Shown: positions 1-9,550 of the stretch, piece by piece
Numbering within the stretch: position 1 is the stretch's first letter
Layout of the letters: every line of letters begins with the position of its first letter
Assembly (NCBI GenBank): GCA_026708685.1
Contig: JAPOUL010000027.1
Location: 1,208 to 65,207, forward strand
Source of the DNA: Bacteroidota bacterium
GTDB taxonomy: Bacteria; Bacteroidota; Rhodothermia; Rhodothermales; Bin80
Reading direction: 5' to 3'
Length of the DNA: 64,000 bases
Translations under genes and position numbers: made by a program
The notes under the pieces: generated by a model
What the model was told of the DNA's origin: nothing
Database searches by the model: none
Seen by the model: only the letters and a program-made list of their open reading frames with translations

Positions 1-2658
1 GAAACCGTAACCCTTACCTTGACAGCCAATGGGGGCGGCTATGTCGCTGTGACCAAAGAACTTCGGGTGACCATCACGGACAATGATATTCCCCAACTTG
101 TGGTGGATCAGAGTTCGTTGGATATACGCGAAGGAGACTCTGCTCCCTTGATGATTTCTTTGTCATCCATGCCCATATCAGCGACTAGGGTTACAGTATC
201 GCCGTCTCCGAATCAAGACCTTTCCTATTCTTTGTTACCGCTTATGTTTTCAACTACCAACTGGGAAGATCCCCGGAGACTGATGTTCACAGCAGGTGAG
301 GATGATGACTTTAAAGATGATGGCCCTCATAAATTGACTCTTTCTGCTATGGGATATACTGAGGGAGAAGTGACTAAGAATGTGCAAGTAAAGATAATAG
401 ATAATGATGAGCCACAATTGAATGTTACAGATGTTTTAACTCTACAAGAGGGTGGAGAAGCTGGTTTTCAGGTTTCCTTGAACGGTGAACCTTCCAACGA
501 TGTTGAGATTACTTTCGCTGGGTATGAAGAATCCCCTCTCCGCCCCCCCCCATTTTTTACCATTCAATCTTCTGAGTGGAGAACTCTTAAACCAGTAATG
601 CTGATGGCTATGGAGGATGATGAAGATTTTAAAGATGAAACCTTTGATCTACAAGTCATCGCCAATGGAGGTGAATATGTGAATGTTACCAAAACAGTTT
701 CCATTACGATTCAGGATAATGATGAGCCACTTGGACCAGTGATCGTTTCCATTGAAGAAGACAAAATCGTCACAGAGGATAAGGAAATGATTCAGTTAGA
801 AGTAGAACTGAGCCGTCCCACGGAGGATGTGGTTTTGGTTCAATATCATAGCAAGGACGGAACCGCCAAAGCGGGATTGGACTATACGGCATCCAGAGGG
901 ATTGTCATCTTTGATCCAAATGCGACTCGAGGTGTTATTCAGTTTGAAATTGACAACGACGGTGAACCCGAAGGAGAAGAAGGGGAAACCTTTGAAGTAA
1001 AACTTGATAATCCAAGCTCTGGTGCAATCCTTGGCCAGTCAACGGCAACCGTAACGATTTTAGATCCCAGTCCAGTGTCTACCTTAACCATTGAAGATGC
1101 CTTGGTCAACGATGATGCCCATTCGGTGAAGTTTCAGGTCTATCTCTATCCTCCGAGTTCGGAATCGATTACAGTTCGCTATCAAACCGAAGATGGTACG
1201 GCTACAGCAGGAGAAGGTTATCAATCCAGTTCAGGGACCTTGGAGTTTGCTTCAGGCGTGGAAACCATGACGATCGAGGTGCCCTTACTTGATGATCAGA
1301 TCAACTGGCAGACCGAAACCTTCACCATGCGTTTGGAAACATCGGAGTCCATTCAGATTGAAAAAGCCGTTGCCACTGCAACGATCATGGATGATGGGCT
1401 ACCGCTGGATACCCCCGAAAATGCACTGATTGCCTATACGATCCGATTCATGCGTACATCGGCATCGGAGATCCTTGAAGGATTAGGGTATCGATTGCGG
1501 AATCAATCAACGGTCTGTTCAGCATCCTCACGGACCGAAACAGCACAGTTATGGCATACGGCTTCATCGTGGAATCCATCCCTATCCGAATTACTTAACG
1601 GATGCCATATCACCACCACGCGTGGAGCCATGCAGGTATGGGGACGCGGAGCCTACCGGAGATTTCAGGGTTTTCAACGAGAGGAAGATCAACTGAGAGT
1701 AGAAGCAGATGTATCTACCGCCATGGCAGGAGTTGACTATCGTTGGGCCTCTGGTTGGTGGACTGGTGTACTGATTGCTCATAGTCGGGGTGAGGGATCC
1801 TCTCAACCCTATAATTTGAGAGTTGGAACGAATGCCACCATGACGGGGGTGTATCCGTATCTGGCTTATCAAACAACGACATGGGGGATTTGGGGAACCG
1901 CTGGACTTGGAAATGGACGCACAGAGAATGATACGGGATTTGAACCAACTTGGCGTGCAGGATTTGGAGCACTGGGAGTTCAGGGAAGGATGGCATACGT
2001 CCATACATTCAATCTGAGATACTACGGAGATGTGTTGATGACCTCCACAGAATTATATGACCGTAAGATAGGGGTGACTCGGATCCGTGCAGGGATGGAA
2101 GCAAGTGCACAATTGACCAGTGGACTGCAACCGTATATGGACGCAGGTGTCCGTCAGGATGCTGGGAGTGCTGAGAATGGGGTTGGACTTGAATTGGGTG
2201 GCGGGATGCGGGTGCTGATACCAGCACTGCGACTCAAGGGAGATGTACGTATGCAGAGGTTGATCATGCACACTGCCGACGGGTTTTCCGAATGGGGTGT
2301 TTCAGGATCTCTGGAGTTTGGTAGCCATAACAAAGGTGTAGGACTAAGGGTTACTCCTTCATGGGGGCCAAGTCAACGCCGTGGAATCTATACGCAACAA
2401 ACGATCCGTGATGTATTCCCGGCTCGCGAGGGCATCTATCGGACGGAAATGGAACTCGGGTATGGGATTCCCATCAAAGAAACAATGGTTCGTTCCATCA
2501 TTGGCATGACAGCATTTGATCAAGGAACCATATACCGCTTTGGCGGAGAGTTGCGATCATGGGGACAGTTGTCCGTGTCTGCTTATGGAATCGTCCATTC
2601 ACATGCCACCACACCCAGAAATATTGGCATGAATCTACAAGGCGTTCTCCAGTATTGA
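1..2658 (+). CDS. Calx-beta domain outer-membrane protein with C-terminal beta-barrel, 5' end missing
   Basis: The reading frame is open from base 1, so the true start lies left of the window and only the C-terminal ~885 residues are seen. The first ~460 residues are tandem Calx-beta-like domains, each closing with a DNDxPxL or TILD-type strand; two contain the typical DGTAxAGxxY motif. From about residue 490 the sequence changes to alternating short amphipathic strands rich in Gly, Trp and Tyr (for example GMQVWGRGAYRRF-like segments) and ends in an aromatic residue, as expected for an autotransporter-like outer-membrane barrel. The likely role is a surface-exposed adhesin or calcium-binding passenger anchored in the outer membrane. 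The substrate is unknown. A run of nine C residues lies inside the coding region at 543-551 (codons for P-P-P) and could be a slippage site. The next gene is 463 bp away, so it is probably the end of its transcript. Confidence 0.8.
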   Translation, partial: ETVTLTLTANGGGYVAVTKELRVTITDNDIPQLVVDQSSLDIREGDSAPLMISLSSMPISATRVTVSPSPNQDLSYSLLPLMFSTTNWEDPRRLMFTAGEDDDFKDDGPHKLTLSAMGYTEGEVTKNVQVKIIDNDEPQLNVTDVLTLQEGGEAGFQVSLNGEPSNDVEITFAGYEESPLRPPPFFTIQSSEWRTLKPVMLMAMEDDEDFKDETFDLQVIANGGEYVNVTKTVSITIQDNDEPLGPVIVSIEEDKIVTEDKEMIQLEVELSRPTEDVVLVQYHSKDGTAKAGLDYTASRGIVIFDPNATRGVIQFEIDNDGEPEGEEGETFEVKLDNPSSGAILGQSTATVTILDPSPVSTLTIEDALVNDDAHSVKFQVYLYPPSSESITVRYQTEDGTATAGEGYQSSSGTLEFASGVETMTIEVPLLDDQINWQTETFTMRLETSESIQIEKAVATATIMDDGLPLDTPENALIAYTIRFMRTSASEILEGLGYRLRNQSTVCSASSRTETAQLWHTASSWNPSLSELLNGCHITTTRGAMQVWGRGAYRRFQGFQREEDQLRVEADVSTAMAGVDYRWASGWWTGVLIAHSRGEGSSQPYNLRVGTNATMTGVYPYLAYQTTTWGIWGTAGLGNGRTENDTGFEPTWRAGFGALGVQGRMAYVHTFNLRYYGDVLMTSTELYDRKIGVTRIRAGMEASAQLTSGLQPYMDAGVRQDAGSAENGVGLELGGGMRVLIPALRLKGDVRMQRLIMHTADGFSEWGVSGSLEFGSHNKGVGLRVTPSWGPSQRRGIYTQQTIRDVFPAREGIYRTEMELGYGIPIKETMVRSIIGMTAFDQGTIYRFGGELRSWGQLSVSAYGIVHSHATTPRNIGMNLQGVLQY

Positions 2659-3121
2659 TGGGACTTCATGTGGAGCCCCATTCTATATTGATAAATCTGA
2701 TTTATAGTGTGGAATGTAGTTATGTCTTGATGCAAGTGAGGAGTTAGTTCTTCATGTTTGCACTGCATGATTAGATCAGGAGTCATTTACAAAGTGTAGT
2801 ATCCAACTCTAAAAAGGTGCCAAAAGTGATCCAGAGCATATTTCTATAAAACGTAGAAGCTCCCGAAACTAGGACTGCTCGTAATGTTAGGGTGTACTGC
2901 TCGGATTGAGGAAGTACATAATGGCTCAGTCATTGATATAGCAGTTGATACTTCAGATTGGTGAGCAGTCACCGTTGAGGTTACAAATCACAGCAATGAA
3001 TGGCAAAAGTCAGGAAATCCTTTATTGGAACCAGTAAGGATCTAAGAAGTAACAGGTCGTTGATCAAATAAAATAGACTCATCACTTGAGGGTTACGTGA
3101 TAGCCTCAATCAATAATCCTA
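2659..3121. other. Intergenic region with possible gene remnant
   Basis: This is a 463-bp gap with dense stop codons. On the + strand, 2890-3045 reads as a protein-like stretch (…DIAVDTSDW, then one TGA, then AVTVEVTNHSNEW…, ending at a TAA). It could be the remnant of a decayed beta-rich gene, but it has no start, no known motif and no partner, so I do not call it. I see no RNA gene or clear terminator. Confidence 0.3.
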
Positions 3122-3910
3122 ATGAAAGGAAAAAAATCTAATACAATTTCTACTTACAATGAAAAGCTTTCTGGTAGAGATTTTTATAGTCAACTATATT
3201 CTGATTCTATAGAAAAAGAGGCAGAATGGCTCAAACGCCGATCCTACCAAACAGCAGATTCGATCTGTGCCTTACTTGAGCGTAATGATCTTACGCCTTC
3301 TAAAATTTTAGAGATAGGTTGCGGAACGGGTGCAGTGATTGCTGAATTGCAACGACGTGGAATAGCTGATTCCTATTATGCGATTGATTATTCCAGCGAA
3401 GCCATTGAGTATGTGCATTCCACCCTTCCTGATGTACACGCTGTGACAGGGGATGTTGTTGAAAGTGCTGAATTATTTGAAGGACAAATTTTTGATTTAG
3501 TTATTTGTGCTCATGTTTTGGAACACCTTGAGGAACCCAAACAATTCTTGAAATCTCTTCGTGGGCTCACTTATCTAAATTTTCTCGCAGAAGTTCCCCT
3601 TGAAAACCTGTTTTTTGGTAAAATCAAATCGCTTTTTCAGGATAGGGGGAATCATCCTGCCGGACATGTTCAGTTTTTTGATCAAAATAGCTTCCGAAAC
3701 ATATTGATTGACGCTGGACTCAATATCATGGACCAAAATTTATATGCACCAGTACTGGATAAGGATACATTGAAGTTCAGATATGGGAATGAAAGCAGAT
3801 TGTACTATCTCTTTAAAATGTGTAGCGAGCATTATGGTCCAAGGTATTTAGGAGCACCATGGATTGAATATTACCATGCACATATGAGTGTACTTTGTGG
3901 AGGAACCTGA
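3122..3910 (+). CDS. Class I SAM-dependent methyltransferase
   Basis: This 262-aa protein has the Rossmann methyltransferase motif I EIGCGTG at residues 64-70, a motif II-like acidic strand end (YYAIDYS) and a motif IV-like segment DLVICAHVLEHLEEP, typical of the Methyltransf_11/23 clan. The C-terminal part (EVPLENL, DRGNHPAGHVQFF) is characteristic of methyltransferases found in surface-glycan and natural-product loci. Two glycosyltransferases lie downstream on the opposite strand, which fits a role in cell-surface polysaccharide modification, but the acceptor cannot be read from the sequence. A close paralogue, interrupted by an in-frame stop, lies at 17989-18777 on the minus strand. The start is an ATG with an A-rich leader and no Shine-Dalgarno sequence. 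Confidence 0.82.
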   Translation: MKGKKSNTISTYNEKLSGRDFYSQLYSDSIEKEAEWLKRRSYQTADSICALLERNDLTPSKILEIGCGTGAVIAELQRRGIADSYYAIDYSSEAIEYVHSTLPDVHAVTGDVVESAELFEGQIFDLVICAHVLEHLEEPKQFLKSLRGLTYLNFLAEVPLENLFFGKIKSLFQDRGNHPAGHVQFFDQNSFRNILIDAGLNIMDQNLYAPVLDKDTLKFRYGNESRLYYLFKMCSEHYGPRYLGAPWIEYYHAHMSVLCGGT

Positions 3911-4250
3911 AACAAGTGATGGAGCGGAGAGCAATCTTGGAAACCATCAGATCATGCTGGAATTCTGGTAATGTCAAGCAATTCAACTTACTCTTTCATG
4001 TGAATTTACCAGTTGAATTGACGTAATTGTTCGTAGAAATTCCCCAAGAATGAGCATTGTGATTTCTTTAAGTGAGAGTACCTATTATCCAGATATCTTG
4101 TCCCATTTTAGCTATTTTTGATACATCCCCAAGAATCATATTTCAAATGAGGGTCATATTCTCATTAGATAGCAGGTAACAAAAGATCTGGAAAATTTAT
4201 CAAGGTGACTAAACCCGTAGCACGGTGCAGGGAGTAGTCACGATTAATGA
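3911..4250. other. Convergent intergenic region
   Basis: This 340-bp gap lies between the 3' ends of the methyltransferase and the minus-strand glycosyltransferase. Apart from the hairpin at 4205-4241 I see nothing with coding or RNA character in it. Confidence 0.5.
4205..4241 (-). terminator. Putative terminator hairpin after glycosyltransferase
   Basis: A 7-bp perfect stem (GTGACTA/TAGTCAC) with an inner CCC…GGG pairing lies 10 bp past the stop of the minus-strand glycosyltransferase. Read on the minus strand it is followed by an A/T-rich stretch with only a short T run, so this is a weak terminator candidate. Confidence 0.35.
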
Positions 4251-5405
4251 TTAGGTTTTGTGGCATAACTGAGCATACTCGATCGCCTCCATTAATCCGT
4301 CAACCATTTGATCTACCTGTAAGTAATCTACTGCATATTGATAAGCATTTTCAGAAAAGCGGGGAAGATCATCAAATACCGAAAGTGTCGCTTGTACTAG
4401 GGAGTTGAAGTCGTCATAGTCGTACATCATTCCGTTCAATCCCGGTGTTAAATAGGCGATTTCGGGGCTATGATAACGGATATCAGGATCAGGACTTTTA
4501 CATGTAATCACCGGCAGTCCAAAAGAAAATGCATGGTTCACATTCAATCCGACATATCCAGGGCACACCATCATATCAGATGCATAGATCCAAGGAGCAG
4601 AGGCTTCGAATTGAGCAAGTGCACCCAGCATAAATACGTTTTTGAGTCCCTCTTTTTGGATTCTTGAAGATAGTTTGTGACTCTCAGGTCCGTCACCAAT
4701 CATGATCAGGGTTGAATTGATTTTGGTGCTTAGAACGTTGTGAAGATCCAATAAGACTTCGGGTTGCTTTTCTGGAATGAGTCGACCGATGAACACAATG
4801 ACATGACTTTTCTCATCAATACCAAGGCTGGAGCGAATATGGGTTTTTCCTTTTGAACGTAATGATTTATATAGACTAAAAAGAGTTTTTGTATCTATGG
4901 TATTTCGTGCAACGAAACAGGATTGGGATGTAATGAAGGGGCGGATTAAATGTGCAATCTCATCGGTATAACATACACATCCGTCAACGCTTTTAGCTAA
5001 AGAAATACGGTATCGATCAAGTGGATTGTAACGAGAAAATCGACGATTATTGGATGAAAAGTGCCCCCATAATAATGTGCCAATTTTTTGCCTTTTAGCA
5101 ATCTTTAAGAGACAAGGCAATGAAAGAGTACGAGGAGCCTCTTCAACTAGAATTACCGCAGGATTACATGCTATTATGGGTTGCACATTTTGTATTAGAG
5201 TTCCTTTTCTACCAATCCATCTGTTCTTCATCGGAACAAATGTATAATTTGCATTGGATGCGGAGTAGAGATCTTTAAAAGATGAATCATAGGTTTCTCC
5301 TCCGAAAACCATGAGTCCTCCGTTCAGGCGTTGATTCAAATTTTCAAGATATGCACGCTGATACTCTGCCACAAAACGGGTAACATAGGCAATAGGACGA
5401 TTCAT
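4251..5405 (-). CDS. Glycosyltransferase, GT4-like
   Basis: This 384-aa protein has the GT-B fold layout of family 4 retaining glycosyltransferases. A variable N-terminal acceptor half is followed by the nucleotide-sugar-binding half beginning at VIVFIGRLIPEKQP (about residue 210), then LIMIGDGPE, NVFMLGAL and the donor-binding stretch around NHAFSFGLPVI. The usual ExxxxxxxE acidic pair is not obvious; N-H-A-F stands where the first glutamate often lies. It transfers a sugar from an activated donor to an unidentified glycan or lipid acceptor at the cytoplasmic face of the membrane. Its start overlaps the upstream glycosyltransferase by four bases (ATGA), so the two are translationally coupled in one operon. 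Confidence 0.83.
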   Translation of the reverse strand: MNRPIAYVTRFVAEYQRAYLENLNQRLNGGLMVFGGETYDSSFKDLYSASNANYTFVPMKNRWIGRKGTLIQNVQPIIACNPAVILVEEAPRTLSLPCLLKIAKRQKIGTLLWGHFSSNNRRFSRYNPLDRYRISLAKSVDGCVCYTDEIAHLIRPFITSQSCFVARNTIDTKTLFSLYKSLRSKGKTHIRSSLGIDEKSHVIVFIGRLIPEKQPEVLLDLHNVLSTKINSTLIMIGDGPESHKLSSRIQKEGLKNVFMLGALAQFEASAPWIYASDMMVCPGYVGLNVNHAFSFGLPVITCKSPDPDIRYHSPEIAYLTPGLNGMMYDYDDFNSLVQATLSVFDDLPRFSENAYQYAVDYLQVDQMVDGLMEAIEYAQLCHKT

Positions 5406-6580
5406 GATTGCACCAGAGTTATAATGGTTTCAAACTGATCGGTAATACGATTGATTTCAAAATTCTCCTGCGCCCATTTTTGTGCTTTTTCGGACATAGA
5501 AGTGCATATATCTGGATGGTGTAACAAATACTTAGCTTGATGACCAAACATATCATGGTCTTCGGGTTTGGTTACAAACCCGGCTCCAGATTTGTTTATA
5601 ATTCGAGTAGCAAGGTTATTCTGAGGAATCGCAGAGAGGATTGGCTTACCAGCACAAAGGCAAGTTAACAACTTTGACGGGACGGAAAACTCACTGGCAT
5701 CTTCGGTCAATAAAACTAAAAGAATGTCGGCGGAGGCATACATGGCAGGCAGTTGGTCAGGATTTTGATAGGGTAGGACGGTGAGGTTCAGATGAGGAGA
5801 TTGTTTTAGAGCATCTTTCAGCCAGTCTGCTCCTTTTCCCTGTGATACCACGACTACCTGAGCCTGATCACCAAGTTGTAGACTTAAGTCAAGCAGTATG
5901 GACGGATTGTGTTTCATACTCAGCGTACCTGCATACAAAAAGATAGGAAGATCTGAAAGTTGGTGCTGTTTTGACCACATATTCGGATCTCCATGAAAAC
6001 TACTGAGTGTGCCCCAATTTTCAATGATATGGTAGCGTTCTGGAGCAATATGCAAGTTCTCAAGATAGGGTATAAAGTCATCCGTGATGGAGATGATCGC
6101 ATTGCTCTTGCGTAGTAACTGCCCTTCAATCATTTGGTAAAATACCCCAATCCCAGATCCGAAAACAGGAATTTTCTTTTTTAATACCTGGGAAGTAGCA
6201 AGCCCAATTCGATCTTGTAACCAGAAAATAAATGGGATTCCATGCTTAGCACATGTTTGATGAATTCGCTTCTGTGCGTTGAGGGGAGCATTGGCAGATA
6301 TGACGATGTCTGGGTTAAAGTGGAGAATTACTTTTTGGGCCAAATGTCCATATTCTAATTCCTGCTTCCACCGTTCAATGAAATTGTATTTGTTTAAGGG
6401 ATGTTTGGTTTGGATCGGCAGTAAGGTTACGTCATGGGAAGTTTTTGTGACATTACGGGGAGTTGTTATGAGACTACTGCAATAGGCATGCCCAACGGTA
6501 TATCCTCGACTCTGAAGAGAGTTGCTCAGTGTAACAGGAAAGCCATAGCCTCCGAAGTCATGAATGAGTATTCGCTTCAT
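5402..6580 (-). CDS. Glycosyltransferase, GT4-like
   Basis: This 392-aa GT-B type glycosyltransferase has an N-terminal half beginning with the glycine-rich start HDFGGYGFP, a central LFLYAGTLSMKHNPSIL segment (about residue 215) that opens the donor-binding domain, and EFSVPSKLLTCLCAGKPIL near residue 310, which matches the conserved donor-sugar region. The closing GAGFVTKPEDHDMF is also typical of WbuB/GT4 members. It is the first gene of a two-gene minus-strand operon, overlapping the next glycosyltransferase by ATGA. Together with the methyltransferase at 3122 it suggests a small surface-polysaccharide locus. The sugar and acceptor are unknown. Confidence 0.83.
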   Translation of the reverse strand: MKRILIHDFGGYGFPVTLSNSLQSRGYTVGHAYCSSLITTPRNVTKTSHDVTLLPIQTKHPLNKYNFIERWKQELEYGHLAQKVILHFNPDIVISANAPLNAQKRIHQTCAKHGIPFIFWLQDRIGLATSQVLKKKIPVFGSGIGVFYQMIEGQLLRKSNAIISITDDFIPYLENLHIAPERYHIIENWGTLSSFHGDPNMWSKQHQLSDLPIFLYAGTLSMKHNPSILLDLSLQLGDQAQVVVVSQGKGADWLKDALKQSPHLNLTVLPYQNPDQLPAMYASADILLVLLTEDASEFSVPSKLLTCLCAGKPILSAIPQNNLATRIINKSGAGFVTKPEDHDMFGHQAKYLLHHPDICTSMSEKAQKWAQENFEINRITDQFETIITLVQS

Positions 6581-6747
6581 TGATTGTTCGTTATGGGTTA
6601 GCTCACTTAATTGTTAACTTGTTCCCTCAACAACATAGAGACGATAATGAATGACTGGCGATAAATTGGTGTATGAACATTCATTGACATCCATCATGCT
6701 TATTGCTGATGATCAAGAAAAAATAGTGAAGATCAAGGGTATGTCCG

Positions 6748-8061
6748 CTATGATGGATCACAGATGTTGGTAGGATTAAAGACGAAAGACAGTTGAATTT
6801 CACTCTTTAAGTTTTCCTTATAGTGGTGGCGGTACACATCTCCTTCGGGAATAGATCCATAGGTGCAAACTGGGCCTACCAGTTGTTTGATTCTCCAAGT
6901 CGTTAACCATCCTATCCAACTGTCTTCCGTTACATGAGGATAGCGTTGTTGTCCATACTCTATCCATGAATCACGATATCGAGTCCAAATGGGTTGAGTT
7001 TCATTGATATTTATAACACGGTTATCAGAGAGTTTGTACGGATCCTGAATTAGTTTTAGGAGGGTAAGTTTCAATTGATTTTCTATCTGTTGAACCTCTT
7101 CCTGATTATAGACTGGATACTGCCCAGATTCAAAAAATTCAAAGGAAAGAGAATGAAAATGATTTAGAAACCATTTAGCTGGAAGGTAAGAGTAATATAA
7201 AGCACCAGAACCGGAAGCGTATGTTTCATTTTTGAGCACAGAATCAGTGAATTCATCAATCATCCATCGGAGGTACCCATCCACACCGACCAGCGAATCC
7301 ATTTTGAGTTCCCATAGAAATTGAGGCTGTAGATCTTCAACTCCAGTGCGTTCTAATATATTATAGTTGCTACTTAGGGGAGCTGAAGTCCTAGAGGATA
7401 AGATATCAAAAATTTTGAGGTCATTCATCAATAAGTCATTCAAGTAGCCGCCTGATAAATCATCTTGATACTCATAGACCCCAGAATAGCTACCCGAGGA
7501 TTCTATGGCCATTAGAATGCCCAAATTTCTATTTTCTTTTACTCCATATCCGTTGGCATAAAGCATACTCAAAATGTCGGCACCATTCAAATCGTCATTA
7601 AGGACATAGTGTGGGTAGCGACGAATACCAGTACTAAATTCTCTAAATGCCGCACAGCGGGCTTTGTTATAGTCAATGAGATGATCACCTCCATAGTAGT
7701 ACTCAAATGATGATGCCTTGCAACTATTTAATTCACGCCTGTTTGGTAAGTCTTCAATCGGAAAAAGGCTAAGAATTGATTGAATCGATTGAGTTTTCGG
7801 TGATAGAAGGGATAGTTTAGCTAAGTGATAGTCCGTTAATTGGGTTTGAGGTAATAAACTAAATACAGAATCGCGAAGTAACTGTATGCGATCAGAGATA
7901 GCGTCATTGATACCGATTGTGCCAGTTTCATCTATCGTGCTAGGTGGATCAATTAAAGCAGAATCAAGATCAGGTATAGAATGATCTGCTCTTTCAGTTG
8001 AAGAGCATCCAGCACCAATTAGGGTAATCACAATGAAAAGTGTTGATAATTTTCTTTGCAT
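6748..8061 (-). CDS. Putative lipoprotein of unknown function
   Basis: This 437-aa protein begins with a basic N-terminus, a hydrophobic stretch and IGAGCSS, a near-canonical lipobox (Cys21), so it is probably a lipid-anchored envelope protein. The mature part is mixed alpha/beta, rich in Tyr, Leu and Asp, with no motif I recognise. Two clusters (SSFEYYYGGDH; YRDSWIEYGQQRYP) stand out but match no family I know. It is separated from the glycosyltransferases by 167 bp and has its own promoter region of ~200 bp shared with the divergent ATPase operon. Confidence 0.65.
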   Translation of the reverse strand: MQRKLSTLFIVITLIGAGCSSTERADHSIPDLDSALIDPPSTIDETGTIGINDAISDRIQLLRDSVFSLLPQTQLTDYHLAKLSLLSPKTQSIQSILSLFPIEDLPNRRELNSCKASSFEYYYGGDHLIDYNKARCAAFREFSTGIRRYPHYVLNDDLNGADILSMLYANGYGVKENRNLGILMAIESSGSYSGVYEYQDDLSGGYLNDLLMNDLKIFDILSSRTSAPLSSNYNILERTGVEDLQPQFLWELKMDSLVGVDGYLRWMIDEFTDSVLKNETYASGSGALYYSYLPAKWFLNHFHSLSFEFFESGQYPVYNQEEVQQIENQLKLTLLKLIQDPYKLSDNRVININETQPIWTRYRDSWIEYGQQRYPHVTEDSWIGWLTTWRIKQLVGPVCTYGSIPEGDVYRHHYKENLKSEIQLSFVFNPTNICDPS

Positions 8062-8218
8062 ATGAATTGATTATAATTAGAATAATTCATTCCAGTTATC
8101 TAATGTATCATTTTAAAATTGGTTCTAAGTGGCGATTTTCAATTACAATTACTTCAATGATGGAGTAAACTTATGATTGGGAGACCATTAGAGAGTATTT
8201 TGGGAACAAATAATGATT

Positions 8219-8263
8219 CAAATAGTACTAACATTTTCAAATTCTAAAAGTTAGTACTATTTG
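8219..8263 (+). promoter_or_regulatory. Perfect 14-bp inverted repeat abutting a start codon
   Basis: CAAATAGTACTAAC at 8219-8232 is repeated exactly in inverted orientation (GTTAGTACTATTTG) at 8250-8263, with a 17-nt A/T-rich spacer. The second arm ends on the base before the ATG at 8264. As DNA it could be an operator for a dimeric regulator. As RNA it would form a strong hairpin covering the translation initiation region. It is not a terminator for the divergent lipoprotein gene, because that gene is transcribed away from it. The repeat is directly visible; its role is inferred. Confidence 0.6.
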
Positions 8264-9550
8264 ATGAAAATTTATCAAAAAACACATGTTAGGCGTTTAG
8301 TTCAGTTCGCATCAAATCCTAGAGATATGCGAATTATTGCTGTGATGGGTCCGCGTCAGATTGGAAAAACAACAATTGCTCATCAAGCCATGTCATTATT
8401 TGAAGAATTGGGTATCAATTGCAAGTATATTTCATTTGATGATCCATCTACCCTGAAGTCAGAGATCCCAAGTGATTCACCAGTATTTGATACTGCAGCA
8501 AGCGTCAAACTTACACAGCCAAATATTCTTGTTGATATTTGGGAGAATGCACGCAAGGAATCTTTAAAATCGAAGAATGGATTCATATTGTTTTTAGATG
8601 AAATACAACTTGTCCCACAATGGTCAAATTATGTCAAGGGTCTCTGGGACAGAGATCGCAGAGAGAATACACCACTCCGAATTGTCATTTTAGGATCTTC
8701 AGTATGGCAAATGCTCGTGGGTCGCAATGAAAGCCTAGTAGGACGTTTTCGACAGTTGTTAGTTTCTCATTGGTCGCTCAGGGAAATGATGGATCAGTTT
8801 GGCTTAACGGTGGATGAATATATATTTTACGGAGGCTATCCAGGACCGTTTACACAAAGTTTAAAGGGTGTAAAAGATGAAAAATTTTGGCGGACATATA
8901 TTCTGGAATCGATTGTGAACCCTGTGATCCAGCGGGATATTATGTCGCTCAGGCAGATTCGAAAACCAGCATTAATGCGCCAGTTAGTCAATATGGTCCC
9001 CCAATATTCGGCACAAATCATGGAATACAATAAATTAATCGGTATGCTTCAAGACAAAGGCAATACAACGACAATAAAAAACTATTTAGATTTACTTGGA
9101 GATGCTTTTCTTGTATCGACGCTTTCCCGGTATACACCCTCACAATATTTAGGCATTGCATCACATCCCAAATTTAATGTACTCAACACAGCACTGATGA
9201 CAGCTCCCTCAGGGAATACGTTTATTGATGCAAGAGATAATCCATCTCAGTGGGGAAGGATCGTTGAAAGTGCAGTGGGTGCACATTTGATCAATACCAG
9301 ACAAGATCAAGCCACTCGGGTTCATTACTGGCGAGATGATCATGGACATGAGGTTGATTTTATAGTTGCAAGAGGGCCCCATCTTCTTGGTATAGAGGTC
9401 AAGAGTGGCTCCAAATCCTCATACCGTGGATTAAATGCTTTTAAGGAGAGATTTCCTAATGCTAAAACAGTCTTGATAGGTGGGGGAGGAATCTCAATCA
9501 GCGAATTTTTATCGTTCACAACCGATCAGTGGATTGAGCAGGTAGGCTAA
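8264..9550 (+). CDS. AAA ATPase with DUF4143 (AAA_14/DUF4143 family)
   Basis: This 428-aa protein has Walker A GPRQIGKTT at residues 29-37 and Walker B ILFLDE at 108-113. The DUF4143 middle region (VIQRDIMSLRQI, then a winged-helix-like stretch around TTIKNYLDLLGDAFLVSTL) and the C-terminal restriction-nuclease-like fold (VDFIV … GIEVKSG, D about 364, E/K about 378-380) follow in the usual order and length. An in-frame TTG precedes the chosen ATG but lies inside the inverted repeat. The family is widespread; biochemical roles are poorly known and several members sit in defence or toxin-antitoxin settings. The stop codon overlaps the start of the STAND protein by one base (TAATG), so the two are co-translated and probably act together. 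Confidence 0.85.
   Translation: MKIYQKTHVRRLVQFASNPRDMRIIAVMGPRQIGKTTIAHQAMSLFEELGINCKYISFDDPSTLKSEIPSDSPVFDTAASVKLTQPNILVDIWENARKESLKSKNGFILFLDEIQLVPQWSNYVKGLWDRDRRENTPLRIVILGSSVWQMLVGRNESLVGRFRQLLVSHWSLREMMDQFGLTVDEYIFYGGYPGPFTQSLKGVKDEKFWRTYILESIVNPVIQRDIMSLRQIRKPALMRQLVNMVPQYSAQIMEYNKLIGMLQDKGNTTTIKNYLDLLGDAFLVSTLSRYTPSQYLGIASHPKFNVLNTALMTAPSGNTFIDARDNPSQWGRIVESAVGAHLINTRQDQATRVHYWRDDHGHEVDFIVARGPHLLGIEVKSGSKSSYRGLNAFKERFPNAKTVLIGGGGISISEFLSFTTDQWIEQVG

Noticed and set aside
1591-2271. Minus-strand ORFs inside the Calx-beta/barrel gene
   Set aside because: They overlap the barrel region of a clear gene and have Ser/His/Pro-rich shadow composition.
2890-3045. Possible gene fragment in the first intergenic region
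   Set aside because: A protein-like stretch with one TGA is visible but has no start, no motif and no neighbour to support it; mentioned only as a possible remnant.
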